Shown here: in pieces, positions 1 through 5,558 of the stretch | Layout of the letters: each line of letters opens with the position of its first letter | Numbering within the stretch: the stretch's first letter is position 1 | Source: Deltaproteobacteria bacterium | Lineage (GTDB): Bacteria; Desulfobacterota; Syntrophia; Syntrophales; Smithellaceae | NCBI GenBank assembly: GCA_017860985.1 | Contig: JAGFXG010000079.1 | Coordinates: 1 to 6,113 of the forward strand | Length of the DNA: 6,113 nt | Direction of reading: 5' to 3' | Translations under genes and position numbers: made by a program | Notes under the pieces: model-generated | What the model saw: the letters and a program-made list of their open reading frames with translations, nothing else | What the model was told of the DNA's origin: nothing | Database searches by the model: none

Positions 1-654
1 CAGAAAGTCGATTCTTTTATGAATGATACGGTTGGTGAATCACTGGTCGATCTTGACGGAGTGAATGTGAGGCAGCAGGAAACAAATCTTGGAAACCTTA
101 TCACGGACATCATGCGGAAGGCAGCGGGAGCAGACGCGGCAATCATTAACGGCGGCACGATCCGGACCAGCATCAAAAAGGGCAAGATCAAGGTCAGCGA
201 TGTATACGCTGTTGTTCCTTTTGACAATTACATTGTAGCCATCAAACTGACAGGAAAACAGATTCGCGAAACACTGGAACATGGCGTTTCGGCTATTGAT
301 GAAGGCGCCGGCAGATTTCCCCAGGTCTCCGGCCTCACCTTCACCTATAACCGGTTTGATCCGGCAGGTTCAAGGGTGAAAGACGTGTTTATCGGCGGGC
401 GTCCTCTTGCGGCAGACAAAGAATACACTGTCGCGACAAATGATTTTCTTGCGGCCGGAGGTGACGGCTACAAGGCATTTGGCGATGCGGTAAAATCATC
501 AAAGGATTATGCCGTCATTGGCGGAGCCATGAAAGGGGATAAGCTTGTGTACATTAACGCCGGCAAATGGATTCGGGACGTGGTCATCGAATTTATTAAA
601 TCCCGGAAGGAAATATCTCTCAGGGTTGAAGGACGAATTCGCGAAGTGAAATAA
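1..654 (+). CDS. 5'-nucleotidase / UshA-family metallophosphoesterase, C-terminal part (5' end outside window)
   Basis: This is the C-terminal substrate-binding domain (5_nucleotid_C type) of a secreted or periplasmic nucleotidase that hydrolyses nucleoside 5'-phosphates, and in some members UDP-sugars or 2',3'-cyclic nucleotides. The reading frame is open from the first base, giving 217 residues here. The N-terminal metallophosphatase domain and any signal peptide lie upstream, so the ATG at 19 is internal. Family marks, in window numbering: ETNLGNLITD (27-36), the NGGTIR loop (50-55), a VVPFDN segment (71-76), GRFPQVSGLTFTYN (104-117) and ATNDFLAAGGDGY (145-157), the last two carrying the aromatic residues that in this family stack on the base. 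The exact substrate cannot be told without the catalytic domain. The gene ends with a TAA about 100 bp before the next + strand gene. Confidence 0.93.
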   Translation, partial: QKVDSFMNDTVGESLVDLDGVNVRQQETNLGNLITDIMRKAAGADAAIINGGTIRTSIKKGKIKVSDVYAVVPFDNYIVAIKLTGKQIRETLEHGVSAIDEGAGRFPQVSGLTFTYNRFDPAGSRVKDVFIGGRPLAADKEYTVATNDFLAAGGDGYKAFGDAVKSSKDYAVIGGAMKGDKLVYINAGKWIRDVVIEFIKSRKEISLRVEGRIREVK

Positions 655-738
655 TCATCATCACTTGCTGAGTCTGACACAGATATGGCATTACAACCAT
701 GCTGCTTGGAAACCGATATTGACGGGACAGCATCGCGC

Positions 739-747
739 AGGAAAGGA
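739..747 (+). promoter_or_regulatory. Ribosome binding site of the 60-aa beta-grasp-like gene
   Basis: A purine-rich AGGAAAGGA ends 7 nt before the ATG at 755. It fixes that ATG as the start in preference to an in-frame TTG at 665, whose extra 30 residues look unlike a conserved protein. Confidence 0.75.
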
Positions 748-754
748 TGCAAAC

Positions 755-937
755 ATGAAAGTATACGTGAATGATCAGGAATTTGACCTGGTACAGGGAA
801 TGACGGTAAAGCATGCTCTTATTGATGCGGGGTTGCTTGACATGATCAAGCAAGGCAAGAAAGTCTATGATGAGATAGATAATGAGGTCGGGCTGTCAGG
901 TGAGCTCACGGATGGTGCTAAAATTTACATCCGGTGA
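755..937 (+). CDS. Small ThiS/MoaD-like (ubiquitin-like beta-grasp) protein of 60 aa, without C-terminal Gly-Gly
   Basis: The 60-residue product begins MKVYVNDQEFDL, continues with a GMTVKHALIDAGLL helix region, and ends ELTDGAKIYIR. This layout (short strand, NDQ turn, second strand, 'G-TV' helix cap, then a final 'L-DG-I-I' strand) is that of ThiS/MoaD sulfur carriers. E. coli ThiS also starts with a strand followed by NDQ and ends with a DGDQI strand. The hallmark VRxxGG tail is absent: the protein stops right after the last strand, so it cannot be adenylated or thiocarboxylated at a terminal glycine in the usual way. There are no cysteines, which argues against a 2Fe-2S ferredoxin. It lies 100 bp downstream of the nucleotidase on the same strand and may share its transcript or have its own promoter. 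The fold assignment is inference from pattern; the cellular role is unknown. Confidence 0.78.
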   Translation: MKVYVNDQEFDLVQGMTVKHALIDAGLLDMIKQGKKVYDEIDNEVGLSGELTDGAKIYIR

Positions 938-988
938 CACGAATATTCCCCATTTACACAAATTGGATTGCAGCTTCCGTTTCCAGTC

Positions 989-1007
989 CAGATTTGCTGT
1001 TAATCTG
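989..1007. other. Weak AT-rich hairpin between convergent genes
   Basis: CAGATT (989-994) and AATCTG (1002-1007) are perfect inverted repeats around a 7-nt loop. An overlapping stem (TGGATTG 964-970 with CAGTCCA 984-990, one G-U pair) competes with it. There is no T-run on either strand, so a role as terminator for the + strand gene ending at 937 is only possible. Confidence 0.25.
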
Positions 1008-1026
1008 CTTACAATATGGCTTAACC

Positions 1027-1048
1027 GCGACTGCCGTGCCGTCAGCGC
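1027..1048 (-). terminator. Possible GC-rich hairpin just after the acetyltransferase stop codon
   Basis: GCG/CGC, CTG/CAG and CG/CG pairs form an imperfect stem with one bulged base, one mismatch and a 3-nt loop. It begins about 6 nt beyond the TAA of the - strand operon's last gene. No U-run follows, so it is not a classical intrinsic terminator; it could act as a 3'-end stabiliser or be chance. Confidence 0.25.
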
Positions 1049-1054
1049 CGATAA

Positions 1055-2044
1055 TTAGTGTATCTTCTGTTTAGAAGCCTGCTTTTTATACTGCTTTTCA
1101 CCAAATATCAGATCCTGCTTTTTGATGAATACTTCTGTGTCCGGCGGTACGGAATGCGTCAACCATACATTGCCGCCGATCACGGAGCGCGCACCAACAA
1201 CAGTATTTCCGCCAAGAATCGTGGCATTGGCATAAATCATCACATCATCCTCGATCGATGGGTGACGCTTCTTGGATCTCAACCGTTTGCACTCCGCTTT
1301 TGATAGTGACAGAGCACCCAGCGTAACCCCTTGATAGATGCGCACCTGGTTACCAATTGTGCATGTTTCTCCAATGACAACCCCTGTGCCATGATCGATA
1401 AAAAAACTCACGCCGATATGTGCGCCTGGATGAATATCGATGCCGGTACGGCCGTGGGCGTATTCTGTCATGATGCGCGGCATAAGAGGAATTTTTTGAT
1501 GATAAAGCTCATGTGCGATCCGGTAAACCGTAATAGCCCATATCCCCGGATAGCTGAAGATGATTTCATCGTAGCTTTTGGCAGCCGGGTCACCGTCCAG
1601 GGCGGCGCGGATGTCTTTGGCCAGCATCTCGCGCAGCTGAGGAAGTTTTTGGAGAAATTCCAAGGCAAGCTTATGTCCCAACGGTTCACAATGGACGCAG
1701 GACAGGTTCTGGCGGATACAATCGTGACGAATGGCCAGGATGATCTGCTCCGAGAGGACTTCGTAAAGACCCACGATCTGCTGTCCCAGGTAATACTCCA
1801 GGTTGGTCGAATCGAGTCTTGTGCGAATAAAATAGCCGGGATAAAGAATCAGCGCCAGGCGCCGCAGAATATCAATAATCGATTCGCGATAGGGAATCGG
1901 CTCGGCGCTTACATGATCAAAACAGCCTCCCTTGCTGCATGAGGCGACTAGTTCATTTACAATTGCCGGAAGCTCGTCACGAAAGTGCTCAGCCGATTTG
2001 ATTTCATGTTTGCATTTATCACCGTTTTTCAAACGCTTCATCAT
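1055..2044 (-). CDS. cysE: Serine O-acetyltransferase (CysE/EpsC family), long form with Cys-rich N-terminal region
   Basis: Transfers acetyl from acetyl-CoA to L-serine, giving O-acetylserine, the precursor of cysteine; cytosolic. The 329-residue product has a helical N-terminal part (about 1-185) with PAAKSYDEIIFSYPGIWAIT (153-172) and YRIAHELYHQ. A left-handed beta-helix of hexapeptide repeats (about 200-300) follows, with GIDIHPGAHIG (201-211), the catalytic-type FIDHGTGVVIGET (215-227), YQGVTLGALSLSK, KRHPSIEDDVMIYANATILGG and VIGGNVW. E. coli CysE is 273 aa, so this is an extended form. The extra N-terminus holds C36, C41, C109, C116 and C119 (the last three as C-x6-C-x2-C), which could bind a metal or cluster. 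Start: the frame runs GTG-ATG-ATG; AGGAG at 2051-2055 is 3 nt from the GTG at 2047 but 6 nt from the ATG at 2044, which is chosen (the ATG at 2041 is also possible). It is the last gene of the operon, 9 bp after nifS. Confidence 0.95.
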   Translation of the reverse strand: MMKRLKNGDKCKHEIKSAEHFRDELPAIVNELVASCSKGGCFDHVSAEPIPYRESIIDILRRLALILYPGYFIRTRLDSTNLEYYLGQQIVGLYEVLSEQIILAIRHDCIRQNLSCVHCEPLGHKLALEFLQKLPQLREMLAKDIRAALDGDPAAKSYDEIIFSYPGIWAITVYRIAHELYHQKIPLMPRIMTEYAHGRTGIDIHPGAHIGVSFFIDHGTGVVIGETCTIGNQVRIYQGVTLGALSLSKAECKRLRSKKRHPSIEDDVMIYANATILGGNTVVGARSVIGGNVWLTHSVPPDTEVFIKKQDLIFGEKQYKKQASKQKIH

Positions 2045-2050
2045 CACGTA

Positions 2051-2056
2051 CTCCTA
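2051..2056 (-). promoter_or_regulatory. Shine-Dalgarno of the acetyltransferase overlapping the nifS stop codon
   Basis: On the - strand the nifS stop TAG (2056-2054) runs directly into AGGAG (2055-2051). The two genes share these bases, which suggests translational coupling, and the position favours ATG 2044 over GTG 2047 as the start. Confidence 0.75.
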
Positions 2057-3235
2057 TTGGTTTGTGCAGGCCTGTTCCTTTTGGTTCCAGAAAGGCGACA
2101 TGCCACGCAGCCGCTCGATGATCGGCGGCATCTTCTCAATAACAAAATCAACTTCTTCTTCCGTATTGTATATGCTCAGACTGAAGCGAATGGAACCGTG
2201 CGCCATCGTGAAAGGCACCCCCATCGCACGCAACACATGCGATGGTTGCAGTGATCCCGACGTGCAGGCCGAACCGGATGAAGCGCAAATACCCAGTTCA
2301 TTCATCAAAAGCAGGATGGCTTCACCTTCAACAAATTCAAAACTGATATTTGTGGTATTGGGCAAACGATTTTCAACATCCCCATTGACACGACTTTGCG
2401 GAATCTTCTTTAGAAGTTCTTTCTCCAGTTTATCGCGCAGTTTTTTAACATTGGTATTTTCCTGTGCCATATTCTTAGCCGCCAGTTCGCAGGCTTTCCC
2501 CAATCCGATAATGCTTGGTGTATTTTCCGTACCGCCCCGCCGCTCTTTTTCCTGATGGCCGCCGATCAGAAAAGGCGAAAATTTGGTGCCGCGCCGGATG
2601 TACAGAACACCGATGCCTTTAGGAGCATGCAGCTTATGCCCGGAAATTGAAAGCATGTCAATGACGTTATTTTTCATATTGATGGGAATTTTCCCGGTTG
2701 CCTGAACCGCATCCGTATGGAAGAGAATGCCCTTTTCATGCGCCATCATTGCCGCCGCTTCAACCGGAAAGAGCACACCCGTCTCATTATTGCCCCACAT
2801 CAGGCTGACAATTGCGGTATCGGGTGTCAGACTTTTTTCCAGATTTTCCAGATCAAGAATGCCATTTTTATCCACGGGCAGTTCGGTGATCTTATAGCCC
2901 TGCATGCCTAAATGAGAACAAAGAGTACGAACGGCCGGATGCTCTACACGACTGATCACAATATGCTTTTTATCAGGCCTTGTGGCCAGGGCCGAACGAA
3001 TCGCGGAGTTGTCGCTTTCGGTTCCGCAACTGGTGAATACAATTTCTTCCGGAAGCGCGCCCAGAAGCGCCGCCACCTGCTCGCGCGCGGCGCGGATTCT
3101 CTGTCCGACCTGACCGCCGAAGGTATGCATACTGGAAGGATTGCCGTAAAGATCACGGAAATAAGGCATCATGACGTCCAGCACTTCCTGGGCCACCTGC
3201 GTTGTGGCATTATTATCGAGATAAATGGTTTTCAT
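2054..3235 (-). CDS. nifS: Cysteine desulfurase NifS (PLP-dependent, class V aminotransferase fold)
   Basis: Converts L-cysteine to L-alanine and leaves sulfur as a persulfide on its active-site cysteine, from which it is passed to scaffold or carrier proteins. The 393 residues match the family's usual length of about 400. Visible marks: N-terminal YLDNNATT (5-12), GNPSS (31-35), the TSCGTESDN cofactor-phosphate loop (68-76), VEHP with H99 stacking on PLP, WGNNETG (147-153), HTDAVQ (173-178), SGHKLHAPKG with Schiff-base lysine K201, RRGGTEN (232-238), and the mobile loop CASSGSACTSG with catalytic C324. The short loop form is group I (NifS/IscS) rather than SufS. The ATG overlaps the nifU stop (ATGA, 4 bp), so translation is probably coupled. 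A NifU-NifS pair plus a serine acetyltransferase is also found in the Azotobacter vinelandii nif region (nifU-nifS-nifV-cysE1). No nitrogenase gene is present here, so the role may be general Fe-S assembly and sulfur supply, including to the FdhD upstream. Confidence 0.97.
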   Translation of the reverse strand: MKTIYLDNNATTQVAQEVLDVMMPYFRDLYGNPSSMHTFGGQVGQRIRAAREQVAALLGALPEEIVFTSCGTESDNSAIRSALATRPDKKHIVISRVEHPAVRTLCSHLGMQGYKITELPVDKNGILDLENLEKSLTPDTAIVSLMWGNNETGVLFPVEAAAMMAHEKGILFHTDAVQATGKIPINMKNNVIDMLSISGHKLHAPKGIGVLYIRRGTKFSPFLIGGHQEKERRGGTENTPSIIGLGKACELAAKNMAQENTNVKKLRDKLEKELLKKIPQSRVNGDVENRLPNTTNISFEFVEGEAILLLMNELGICASSGSACTSGSLQPSHVLRAMGVPFTMAHGSIRFSLSIYNTEEEVDFVIEKMPPIIERLRGMSPFWNQKEQACTNQ

Positions 3236-4056
3236 TTGGCGGCCTCCTCAACGGTAATGTCCGGTGATACAAGTTCCTGAAGTCTGTGCTGGACAAAATC
3301 CTTCAGCGTGATTTCCGATGCCTTACAGGTCGAACACGCGCCGCGCATCGCTACAATCACCCGATTGCCGATAATATCGATGATTTCGATATCCCCGCCG
3401 TCCTGCTTCAGCGAAGGCCGGATCTCCCGTTCGATGGTTTCTTCAATCAGCCGGATTTTCTGAATATTGGTGAGCTTGGGCTTGTTATCCGTTTTCGGCT
3501 CTGCCTTCACGCGGTCGATGATTTGTTGTATGGCATCCTGACAGCCTCCGCAGCCTCCGCCGGCCTTGGTATAGTTAGTGACATCTTCCACGGTAGAGAG
3601 ATTATTTTCGCGAATCGCCCGCTCGATTTCCTTATCGGTCACGCCAAAGCATTCGCAGATTATTTTTGCACCCGCTTCCAGCGCCGGAGCTCCCCGGTAA
3701 TTTTCCACCGCCTTTTCCAGCGCCTGCTTGCCCATAACGGAGCAATGCATTTTTTCGTCCGGAAGGCCGCCCAGATACTGGGCAATATCCTTATTGCTGA
3801 CTTTGAGCGCTTCGTCAACGGTCATCCCCTTGATGATTTCCGTGAGCGCCGAAGACGACGCAATGGCGCTCGCGCAGCCGAATGTTTTAAATTTTGCGTC
3901 TTTAATGCGCTTGTTTTCATCAAGTTTGAATGTGAGTTTCAAGGCATCACCGCAGGCCAGCGACCCGACTTCGGCAACCCCGTCCGGATTTTCAATTTCT
4001 CCAACATTGCGCGGATTGAGAAAGTGCTCTTTGACCTTTTCTGTATACTCCCACAT
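3232..4056 (-). CDS. nifU: Fe-S cluster assembly scaffold NifU, full three-domain form
   Basis: Scaffold on which clusters are built from NifS-derived sulfur and iron and then handed to apoproteins. The 274 residues hold three domains. An IscU-like domain (1-125) has C35-G-D37, C61 and C105. A central BFD-type permanent [2Fe-2S] domain (about 132-175) has C134-x-C136 and C169-x2-C172. A C-terminal Nfu-like domain (about 197-265) has the C241-x2-C244 cluster-assembly motif. All nine expected cysteines are present with spacing close to A. vinelandii NifU. Start: AAGGAG (4067-4062) lies 7 nt before ATG 4056, which begins MWEYTEKV as in the family; an in-frame GTG at 4062 begins at the last base of the Shine-Dalgarno and cannot be used. 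It overlaps nifS by 4 bp and starts 44 bp after the metal transporter gene. Confidence 0.97.
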   Translation of the reverse strand: MWEYTEKVKEHFLNPRNVGEIENPDGVAEVGSLACGDALKLTFKLDENKRIKDAKFKTFGCASAIASSSALTEIIKGMTVDEALKVSNKDIAQYLGGLPDEKMHCSVMGKQALEKAVENYRGAPALEAGAKIICECFGVTDKEIERAIRENNLSTVEDVTNYTKAGGGCGGCQDAIQQIIDRVKAEPKTDNKPKLTNIQKIRLIEETIEREIRPSLKQDGGDIEIIDIIGNRVIVAMRGACSTCKASEITLKDFVQHRLQELVSPDITVEEAAK

Positions 4057-4061
4057 AAACA

Positions 4062-4067
4062 CTCCTT
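4062..4067 (-). promoter_or_regulatory. Shine-Dalgarno of nifU (decides the start)
   Basis: A near-consensus AAGGAG with 7-nt spacing to ATG 4056. The alternative GTG at 4062-4060 begins at the motif's last base, so the longer 276-residue reading is ruled out. Confidence 0.85.
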
Positions 4068-4100
4068 ATATCTGATTTGAATTGACCTGTTCCTGTTCAC

Positions 4101-5048
4101 TTACATTCTACATTCATTAACTTCTATTGTTACATGCGTTAATTTATGGATTTTATTCAATCGTGCCTTATATGCCTCAATGGAATAATTTCTTGCCGTT
4201 ACCAAAGACACAATACATGCATATTTATTTTGCGCAACCTTCCAAATATGCAAGTCACTTATTTTCGAATCTCCGTCGGATTCAATTTCCGTTTTTATTT
4301 CATCAGCTATAGGATTATCGATTTCGCGCTCCAGCAAAATGCCACCGGTGTCCTTCAATAATAAAAAAGACCAGCGAATGATCAAACCCGCGCCTACAAT
4401 CCCAATAAACGGATCAAGCCAGACAAAATTAAAATACTTTCCTCCGAGTAATGCTATAATTGCCAATACGGATGTCATGGCATCTGCCACAACATGCAAA
4501 TATGCCGATTTCAAATTAAGATCTTCATGATTGTGTTTGGAATATGAATGCTCATCCTCTCCTTGATGATAGTGCGCATGTTCATGGGCATGACCGCCAC
4601 TATTAAGGATTATTGCGCAAACAAGATTTACCAGCAATCCTAAAATTGCTACATACAATGCCTGATTGTAATAAATACTCAAGGGATTGATAATTCTTTC
4701 GACAGAAGAATAAATCATGATCGCGCCAACGATGCCCAGCACAACAGCACTAGTGTAACCCCCTAGAATTTCAATTTTCCATGTTCCGAATGTAAAGGTT
4801 TCATCTTTTGCATATTTTCTGGCCATAATGTATGCAATCAGAGATATTCCCAGAGCAAAAGCATGTGTTCCCATATGCCAGCCGTCAGCCAGCAACGCCA
4901 TTGAATTTGAAATCCAGCCAAACAATATTTCAGCAATCATTGTGACAAAAGTAATGATCACAACAATTAACGTTCGCTTTTCTACGGCTTTTTTATCAAC
5001 GTTAAATATGTGATGATGCTGCCAAAGTTCTATTTGTTCATCGTGCAT
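4101..5048 (-). CDS. dmeF: Cation diffusion facilitator, DmeF-type divalent metal exporter
   Basis: Inner-membrane antiporter that exports divalent metal ions; DmeF relatives act on Co2+ and Ni2+. With the start used here it has 315 residues. It has a His-bearing leader (WQHHHIF, 9-15), about six membrane segments, and a transport site in segment 2 (ALLADGWHMGTH with D55, H58, H62) and segment 5 (LHVVADAMTSV with H185 and D189). The loop 153-174 between segments 4 and 5 carries eight histidines. The cytosolic C-terminal domain includes SDLHIWKV. The third segment-2 ligand is His where zinc exporters such as ZitB have Asp, as in DmeF. Start: ATG 5048 gives MHDEQIELWQH, which fits my recollection of the family N-terminus; ATG 5060, four codons longer, is possible. 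Neither has a strong Shine-Dalgarno, and both lie inside the MOSC gene (11 or 23 bp overlap). The gene looks richer in A+T than nifU/nifS, so it may be a later insertion. DmeF assignment about 0.75; CDF family near certain. Confidence 0.93.
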   Translation of the reverse strand: MHDEQIELWQHHHIFNVDKKAVEKRTLIVVIITFVTMIAEILFGWISNSMALLADGWHMGTHAFALGISLIAYIMARKYAKDETFTFGTWKIEILGGYTSAVVLGIVGAIMIYSSVERIINPLSIYYNQALYVAILGLLVNLVCAIILNSGGHAHEHAHYHQGEDEHSYSKHNHEDLNLKSAYLHVVADAMTSVLAIIALLGGKYFNFVWLDPFIGIVGAGLIIRWSFLLLKDTGGILLEREIDNPIADEIKTEIESDGDSKISDLHIWKVAQNKYACIVSLVTARNYSIEAYKARLNKIHKLTHVTIEVNECRM

Positions 5049-5505
5049 TTTGTAATCCATCTATAATTTCTATCGGGTCGTCTGCTTTTATTTCGCCACC
5101 GGCTAAAACTTTTGCGAAGATTCCCTCTTTGGGCATAACACAATCTCCGACGGCATAAAAGATATTGCACCGGTTATGGCACACCTTACCGATTTGAGAA
5201 ACCTCCAGTAAAACGTCCTTGCCGATTTTCAGCCGTGTGCCAATGGGCAGCGCGGGAAGATCAATGCCTTCGACAGTAAGATTTTCCGCAAAATCACCAT
5301 AATGAACATCCAGACCCTTCGCCCTGATCTTATCAATACTCTCTTTGGCCAGGAGACTGACCTGCCGGATGATACCGGATTCCGCGTGGGCGTCGTTTTC
5401 CAGTCCCAGATTTTCCAAAAACAGACCGCAATCGATGTTGTTCTTTTTTTCACCTTTTTTTTGAGAAATATTTACAGCCAGAACCTTCCCGCATACTTTT
5501 TTCAT
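5038..5505 (-). CDS. Small stand-alone MOSC-domain protein (molybdenum cofactor sulfurase C-terminal-like)
   Basis: MOSC domains are beta-barrel modules found at the C-terminus of Moco sulfurases and in mARC-type proteins; they are thought to bind molybdenum cofactor and/or carry sulfur. This 155-residue protein is essentially one such domain: GKVLAVNIS near the start, HAESGIIRQVSLLA (40-53), YGDFAENLTVEGIDLPALPIGTRLKIG (69-95), then the Cys-containing GKVCHNRCNIFYAVGDCVMP (106-125) and EGIFAKVLAGGEIKADD (127-143). C109, C113 and C122 are candidates for a sulfur-carrying or metal-binding role; C109 lies where the family's conserved cysteine is expected. The ATG at 5505 has only a weak upstream AAAGG about 10 nt away. 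It sits between fdhD (53 bp gap) and the metal exporter (overlap), consistent with work on the Mo/W cofactor of formate dehydrogenase or related enzymes. The exact reaction is not known. Confidence 0.93.
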   Translation of the reverse strand: MKKVCGKVLAVNISQKKGEKKNNIDCGLFLENLGLENDAHAESGIIRQVSLLAKESIDKIRAKGLDVHYGDFAENLTVEGIDLPALPIGTRLKIGKDVLLEVSQIGKVCHNRCNIFYAVGDCVMPKEGIFAKVLAGGEIKADDPIEIIDGLQNAR

Positions 5506-5528
5506 TTTCTAATGGCCTTTCTTTCTAT

Positions 5529-5539
5529 ATTATATATCA
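5529..5539 (-). promoter_or_regulatory. Possible extended -10 promoter element before the MOSC gene
   Basis: The - strand reads TGATATATAAT, giving TG-n-TATATA (extended -10) or a perfect TATAAT at 5534-5529, in an AT-rich gap between fdhD and the MOSC gene. No convincing -35 hexamer lies 16-18 nt upstream. It could be an internal promoter for the downstream genes or simply AT-rich spacer. Confidence 0.25.
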
Positions 5540-5558
5540 AAAAGAGACAATCTGCTCC

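Noticed and set aside
699..733. ATGCTG/CAGCAT inverted repeat with a 23-nt loop, considered as a riboswitch or attenuator before the small gene
   Set aside because: Only six pairs and a long loop; no match to the Moco, TPP or c-di-GMP riboswitch cores I know.
665..754. TTG-initiated extension of the 60-aa protein by 30 residues
   Set aside because: No Shine-Dalgarno near 665, the extra residues look non-conserved, and a good ribosome binding site precedes ATG 755.
1331..1942. 203-codon open frame on the + strand opposite the serine acetyltransferase
   Set aside because: Antisense shadow of a clearly identified enzyme; no Shine-Dalgarno or domain pattern.
1932..2555. 207-codon open frame on the + strand opposite nifS
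   Set aside because: Low-complexity Ser/Phe-rich shadow translation, spanning the nifS/acetyltransferase junction.
2054..4056. nifUS as part of a nitrogen-fixation cluster
   Set aside because: No nitrogenase or nifV/nifB-type gene is visible; NifU-NifS pairs serve general Fe-S assembly in many anaerobes.
3286..4080. 264-codon open frame on the + strand opposite nifU
   Set aside because: It is the antisense shadow of nifU, whose three domains and nine cysteines are certain; the + strand translation shows no recognisable family.
4087..4098. Tandem repeat of GAACAG (- strand) between the exporter and nifU, considered as an operator
   Set aside because: Two 6-bp copies in a 44-bp gap can easily be chance; it does not resemble an IscR or other known Fe-S regulator site.
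5541..5558. GGAG...CTCT followed by T5 after fdhD, considered as a terminator
   Set aside because: The stem is only about 4 pairs including a wobble, too weak to stop transcription.
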